DNA from: Rosa chinensis
Taxonomy: Eukaryota; Streptophyta; Magnoliopsida; Rosales; Rosaceae
NCBI RefSeq assembly: GCF_002994745.2
Contig: NC_037089.1
Coordinates: forward strand, 20,058,641-20,122,640
Direction of reading: 5' to 3'
Length of the DNA stretch: 64,000 nucleotides
The notes beneath the pieces were generated by a model. The model made no database searches. It saw only the letters and a list, made by a program, of their open reading frames with translations, and was not told where the DNA came from. Both the position numbers and the translations under genes were made by a program. Of the stretch, positions 60,401-64,000 are shown piece by piece (the first letter of the stretch is position 1; each line of letters opens with the position of its first letter).

Positions 60401-62082
60401 CTTACAATATTTAGATATCCTTTAACCTTAATCTTAAATGGCTATATCCCACGATAGTGAGCTATTCATGGATATAAGTTTGAATCCCGAGTTCGGTTTT
60501 TGGTCATATTCTCTTGTCCAAGTCAAGCCCCTTTGGAGTTTGGAGTTTCTATCCAAATGCAAGAAAATGCTTCGAGGTAGGAAACTGCATGCAATTCATG
60601 AGGTCATCCTCACTAACTCGTAAGACACTGTTATGTTTGCGTTATACCCACTCACTGGAAACGAAGCCAAACCGAAACCCCGCAAATGCCCAAAGCATGC
60701 CCTGGTTTTGGCATCTACTTCATTAGCGTTTGTATTAGCTAGCTAGTGATTTTCACTATGAACTCACCAAAAGACAAATAGCCTTTGCGAGTTTCATGCC
60801 CGATAAAACAAACCAAATTAAAGCTACGTTATTTCTTGCTTCTGGCATTTCAGTTTTGGAGTACAGATGGTGTGCATGCAACATAATAGAACCAAACTTC
60901 GTGGTTAGCATCTTCAATGCGAAATTAACAAATCGAAACCCGGATTAATTAGACACGTACAGACAATGGAAACGTCTAGCTAGATCGGTTTTATATTAAA
61001 GCCAAGTAGGTGAAATAATTCAATTTGGGAGGCTCAGCTAAGCATATAGAGGGATGTAGGGGACTTGTATAAAGTGATTACTTAGATGAATAGATAGACA
61101 GATACATGTAGCATTAATGTAGCTATACGTTTAGGGATATATCTATGTTTTGGTTTCCAAGTCCATAGTCAATTTGTCCTAAAGCTGTTCTGTAGATTAG
61201 TAGGTGTTTGATGGATCATAATTTCAAGCATGTGGCCTAGCTAGGTCTAAACAATGGGTTTTCTCTACGTAATTGCATAATTGAGTGGTCCTGCAATCCT
61301 AATATGAATTTTACTAGAATATGGTTGATCTGCCATTACTAAATTGAATCATATGCACAGTGCTAGATTTAGAATTAACTCAAGGAGGCTAGCTAGCTAG
61401 TCTTCCTCCTAATTATCAAGGGCTCAAGGCACAAGGAATGTGTTCACTAATAGAAATGTTAGGGTTTTGACTTGGACTGGGTCTCAAACTCTCAATGCCC
61501 TATTTATGAATAGTAAGGTTGAAAATGTCTCCTTTTTAAATTTTCCGACTAGTGGACGATATTAACAATGTAGAAAAAGAGTGTTTGGTTTTTCTTATAA
61601 TACATTATTTTGAGTTCTATCTAATTTTTATCCTTCTTTTATAAAAGCCACTCAGTTTTCTCTCCAAGACAAACAAGAAGATATTTTAGGAAAAGAGGAT
61701 TGAACTTGGAACTCATCTAAAATTGTAGATAAGACTAAAAATATTTAGTTATTGCTTGTTAACCGTGGTGTCATGAACTTCACTGAATATAATCAATCAG
61801 GATTCTTAAATCAAATGATTAACCAACCAAAATTTAAAATAGAAATTATTTTATAGATGGATATTATTACTAATATAGTAATACATGCCTACTTAAAGAT
61901 CACATATAAGTAAAGAAATTACCTTACATTTTCTATTTTCGCTTCCTTTTATCTTTATTTTATAGTGTGGTTCTATAATCGAAACCATCCATCTTTTAGG
62001 TCTTCCTTCAAAGCATTATCACTGCAACAACAAGAAAAAGAACAAAAACATCAACCAAATAAAAAAGAGGTAGTTATCTAAC
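57489..62082. other. GRF upstream intergenic region, no gene seen
   Basis: AT-rich throughout, except a more GC-rich patch at 59740-59930 with TGACGTC (about 59750) and CACGTG (about 59903). A frame at 60438-60623 has no known family. No TE ends were recognised. Confidence 0.45.
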
Positions 62083-62236
62083 TATCATTAAATCAATTAA
62101 GTACCGTTTGGTTCAGTGGCGTAAGTCTCTCTTTTGTAGAAGATCCTGAGATCAACTCATGAACAATTAGTTGTTGTGTTTTCTCAATTGTTATGTGTTA
62201 ATAATAAATAAATAAATAAAGTATCATCAAATCAAT
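62083..62236 (+). mobile_element. tRNA-derived SINE with 15-bp TSD
   Basis: TATCAT(T/C)AAATCAAT lies at 62083-62097 and 62222-62236 (14 of 15 match). The insert has a box A-like 'ttggttcagtgg' (62108-62119), a degenerate box B 'gagatcaactc' (62148-62158), and ends in an (AAAT)n tail. Confidence 0.72.
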
Positions 62237-62640
62237 ATAAAAAACACTATAATTGATTTTGTTTAACATCTATTTCTTAACCCAAAAATGAACTATTTCG
62301 ATCAGCAAAGACCATATTACCATATATAAAGGGAAAAATAAGATGTTATAAAGGGAAAAATAGCTCACATATATATATATATATATATTCAAACATAAAA
62401 TTTAATTTGCATTATTTGAAGAAACAAAAATTAAATTTTTTTCTTTGAAGAAACAAAAATTAACTTTTATATTCATTAATAATCAATGCATTATTTGATC
62501 TAATTTGCAGTTGAAATTGGAGTTCAAATTACGTTTACCTCTAAACTCAAACTAAAAGTGAGTATATTAATGCAACCGAGAAATAAGAAAAGTTTGAGAA
62601 AGAGTCATAACTCTGGGAATCAAAGAGGCAGAGACACCGA
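62237..62640. other. AT-rich spacer, no gene seen
   Basis: Contains a (TA)n run at about 62370-62388 and a duplicated 'tttgaagaaacaaaaattaa'. Confidence 0.5.
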
Positions 62641-63025
62641 AAAGAAAAGAAATATAAAGAGATGCTGGTATGAGAATCGGAGAGAAATGAAGAAAGAGAT
62701 GGGTTTTTATAATTTAAGCGCTTTAAAAGTGATTTTGGAGACACCGAAAGGATATTTCAAAGAGATGCTGGTATGAGAGTCGGAGAGAAACGAAGAAAGA
62801 GAGGGTTTTTATAAAGTTAAGCACTTTAAAAGTGATTTTGGAGACACCGAAAGAACAATAAATATTTCAACGAGATGCTGGTATGAGAGTCATAACTTTG
62901 CGAATGAAAGAGGGAGAGACACCGAAAGAAAAAGAAATATTTCAAAGACATGCTGTTATGAGAGTCGGAAAGAAATGAAGAAAGAGGGGGTTTTATAAAG
63001 TTAAGTGCTCTAGAAGTGATTTTAG
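62605..63025 (+). repeat. Complex tandem array upstream of L1
   Basis: 'atgctggtatgaga' recurs at about 62662, 62765, 62876 and (diverged) 62950. It alternates with 'gagacaccgaaag' and 'gtcataact.tg.gaat' modules. Spacing is uneven (about 103, 111, 74 bp), so two modules have been shuffled. Frames here are fortuitous. Confidence 0.75.
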
Positions 63026-63106
63026 AATTTTACTTTCTATAAAATGTAAAATTTTTGGTTTTGTTTATCCTCTTAATGCATAAAAAATAGTTTTAGACAA
63101 CCCAAA

Positions 63107-63137
<31 letters not shown>

Positions 63138-63140
<3 letters not shown>

Positions 63141-64000
63141 AGCAGATTTTCTCTCATCCTAGTTTTCCTCCCCCAAAACCCTAGCACGACAACTTTGCCG
63201 CTTTCCCATACCAGATTAGATCTATTACCTTTCTTCCTCATCCATGGCTACCATTGATGCTGTCACTGCTAGCTTTGCTGCCTCCTTGGCTCTTGCTGAG
63301 GGTGGTAAAGCACCGGACATTGGAAAGATGGGTGGAGGCCCTGTGCGCAAATCCTCCCAATCTTTTCTCCTTGGAAAACCTCTTACTCGCAAACCTGTAG
63401 ACTCTGTTGCCTTCAAATCTCACTTCCTCCAAACATGGATGGTGGAAAGGGACTTTAGAGTCCAGGAAAGGGAGGATAATCTTTTCTTGTTCTCTTTTGA
63501 ATCAATCCAAGACCGGAATAAGGTTCTTAAAGGAGGAGTTTAGTGTTTTGATCGGGCTCCGGTCTGCCTGAAGGAGTATGATGGAGTCCTACCTATTGCT
63601 AAGGTTTCGATGAAACATGTTCGTATCTGGGTTAGGGTTTCGGGCATTCCGCCGCTGTATGAGGAACCTGATAATTTTACTCTCATTGGGAACCTTCTGG
63701 GAGGTTTTATGAATTATGACAAGAAAGAATTCCAGAAAGGAATTATTCGCATATTCTTTTTGCATGATATCTCCAAACCATTCTCCTTGAACGCAGGATT
63801 TTCTTGGCGACAGGAAATGAGCCTTTGTTGAAATTTCAATTTGAACAAGCTTGATTACTCATTCTGGGGCCAAGTGTGAGGACCATAATGCGGCAATCTC
63901 TACTCCTAGGGTATTGCACTTCGGCGGCCCCTGTACTACTGATGGTTCTTTCTCCTTCTCGGCCCAAGCTAGTCGTGAGTTACCTGTCTCTTCTCTTGCT
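63138..64000 (+). mobile_element. L1 retrotransposon 5' part, runs off the window
   Basis: Begins after a long A-run (63111-63137) with a CT-rich leader and enters ORF1 at 63244. The rest of the element lies beyond the window. Confidence 0.75.
63244..64000 (+). pseudogene. L1 ORF1 (DUF4283-type gag-like protein), broken
   Basis: ATG at 63244 opens a frame with M-V-E-R-D-F-R-V-Q and F-L-F-S-F-E, stopped by TAG at 63541-63543 where the family has W (TGG to TAG). The same frame continues with F-D-R-A-P-V-C-L-K-E-Y, V-R-I-W-V-R-V-S-G-I-P-P and I-G-N-L-L-G-G, the DUF4283 domain of plant L1 ORF1. A frameshift near 63783 moves the continuation (L-E-R-R-I-F-L-A-T-G-N-E-P-L-L-K-F) to another frame. 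ORF1 proteins bind element RNA; this copy is defective. Confidence 0.85.

Overview
This is a transposon-rich window from a plant nuclear genome, almost certainly a eudicot. The evidence is a four-exon GROWTH-REGULATING FACTOR gene with plant splice sites and a miR396 target site, two plant-only small-protein genes, and typical plant LTR, L1, hAT, Mutator and Harbinger elements. Rosaceae is a guess from general impression of the repeat types, not shown here. Only three intact host genes are supported, all on the minus strand and all between 45.4 and 57.1 kb. Most of the rest is repeats of different ages.

Layout. 1-824: 5' end of a decayed Ty1/copia element on the minus strand (RT fragment fused to protease, PBS, 211-bp LTR). 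1671-1974: fold-back Mutator-type MITE. 2001-2386: retroposed 3' end of an ornithine aminotransferase mRNA. 5903-6901: non-autonomous L1-like retroposon with a 17-bp target duplication. 7534-25974: an 18.4-kb Ty3/gypsy element of the Tat type (gag, protease, RT-RNase H, second RNase H, integrase, then a long antisense gene), itself split by two solo LTRs (17310-20165 and 21473-24652). 26736-30661: three non-autonomous hAT elements, each with an exact 8-bp target duplication. 32815-36220: a third long solo LTR, inserted 4 bp inside the terminal repeat of a Mutator-type element. 38967-45487: two further Mutator-type elements of the same family, a 189-bp Mutator-type MITE, a Harbinger MITE, an L1-derived retroposon and a 5'-truncated L1.

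Host genes. 45490-45996 and 47489-48019 are paralogous tandem genes for small, basic, uncharacterised plant proteins that share a W-E-x-K-P-G-like N-terminus and a D-P-F-L-x-A-x-K motif. The 3' flank of the first has been replaced by a Mutator-type element 2 bp past its stop codon. 54309-57079 is the GRF transcription factor, with QLQ and WRC domains, a TATA box near 57485 and a miR396 site. From 57.5 to 62.0 kb is AT-rich upstream DNA with no gene. The right end has a SINE with a target duplication, a complex tandem array, and the 5' part of an L1 ORF1 that runs out of the window.

The clearest structural story is nesting. Target-site duplications let several insertions be ordered by eye, and the Tat-type element carries a second gene on its opposite strand (coiled-coil protein, putative gypsy-type transposon family). 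I see no convincing novel host system; the antisense gene and the LTR-in-TIR nesting are the best leads.
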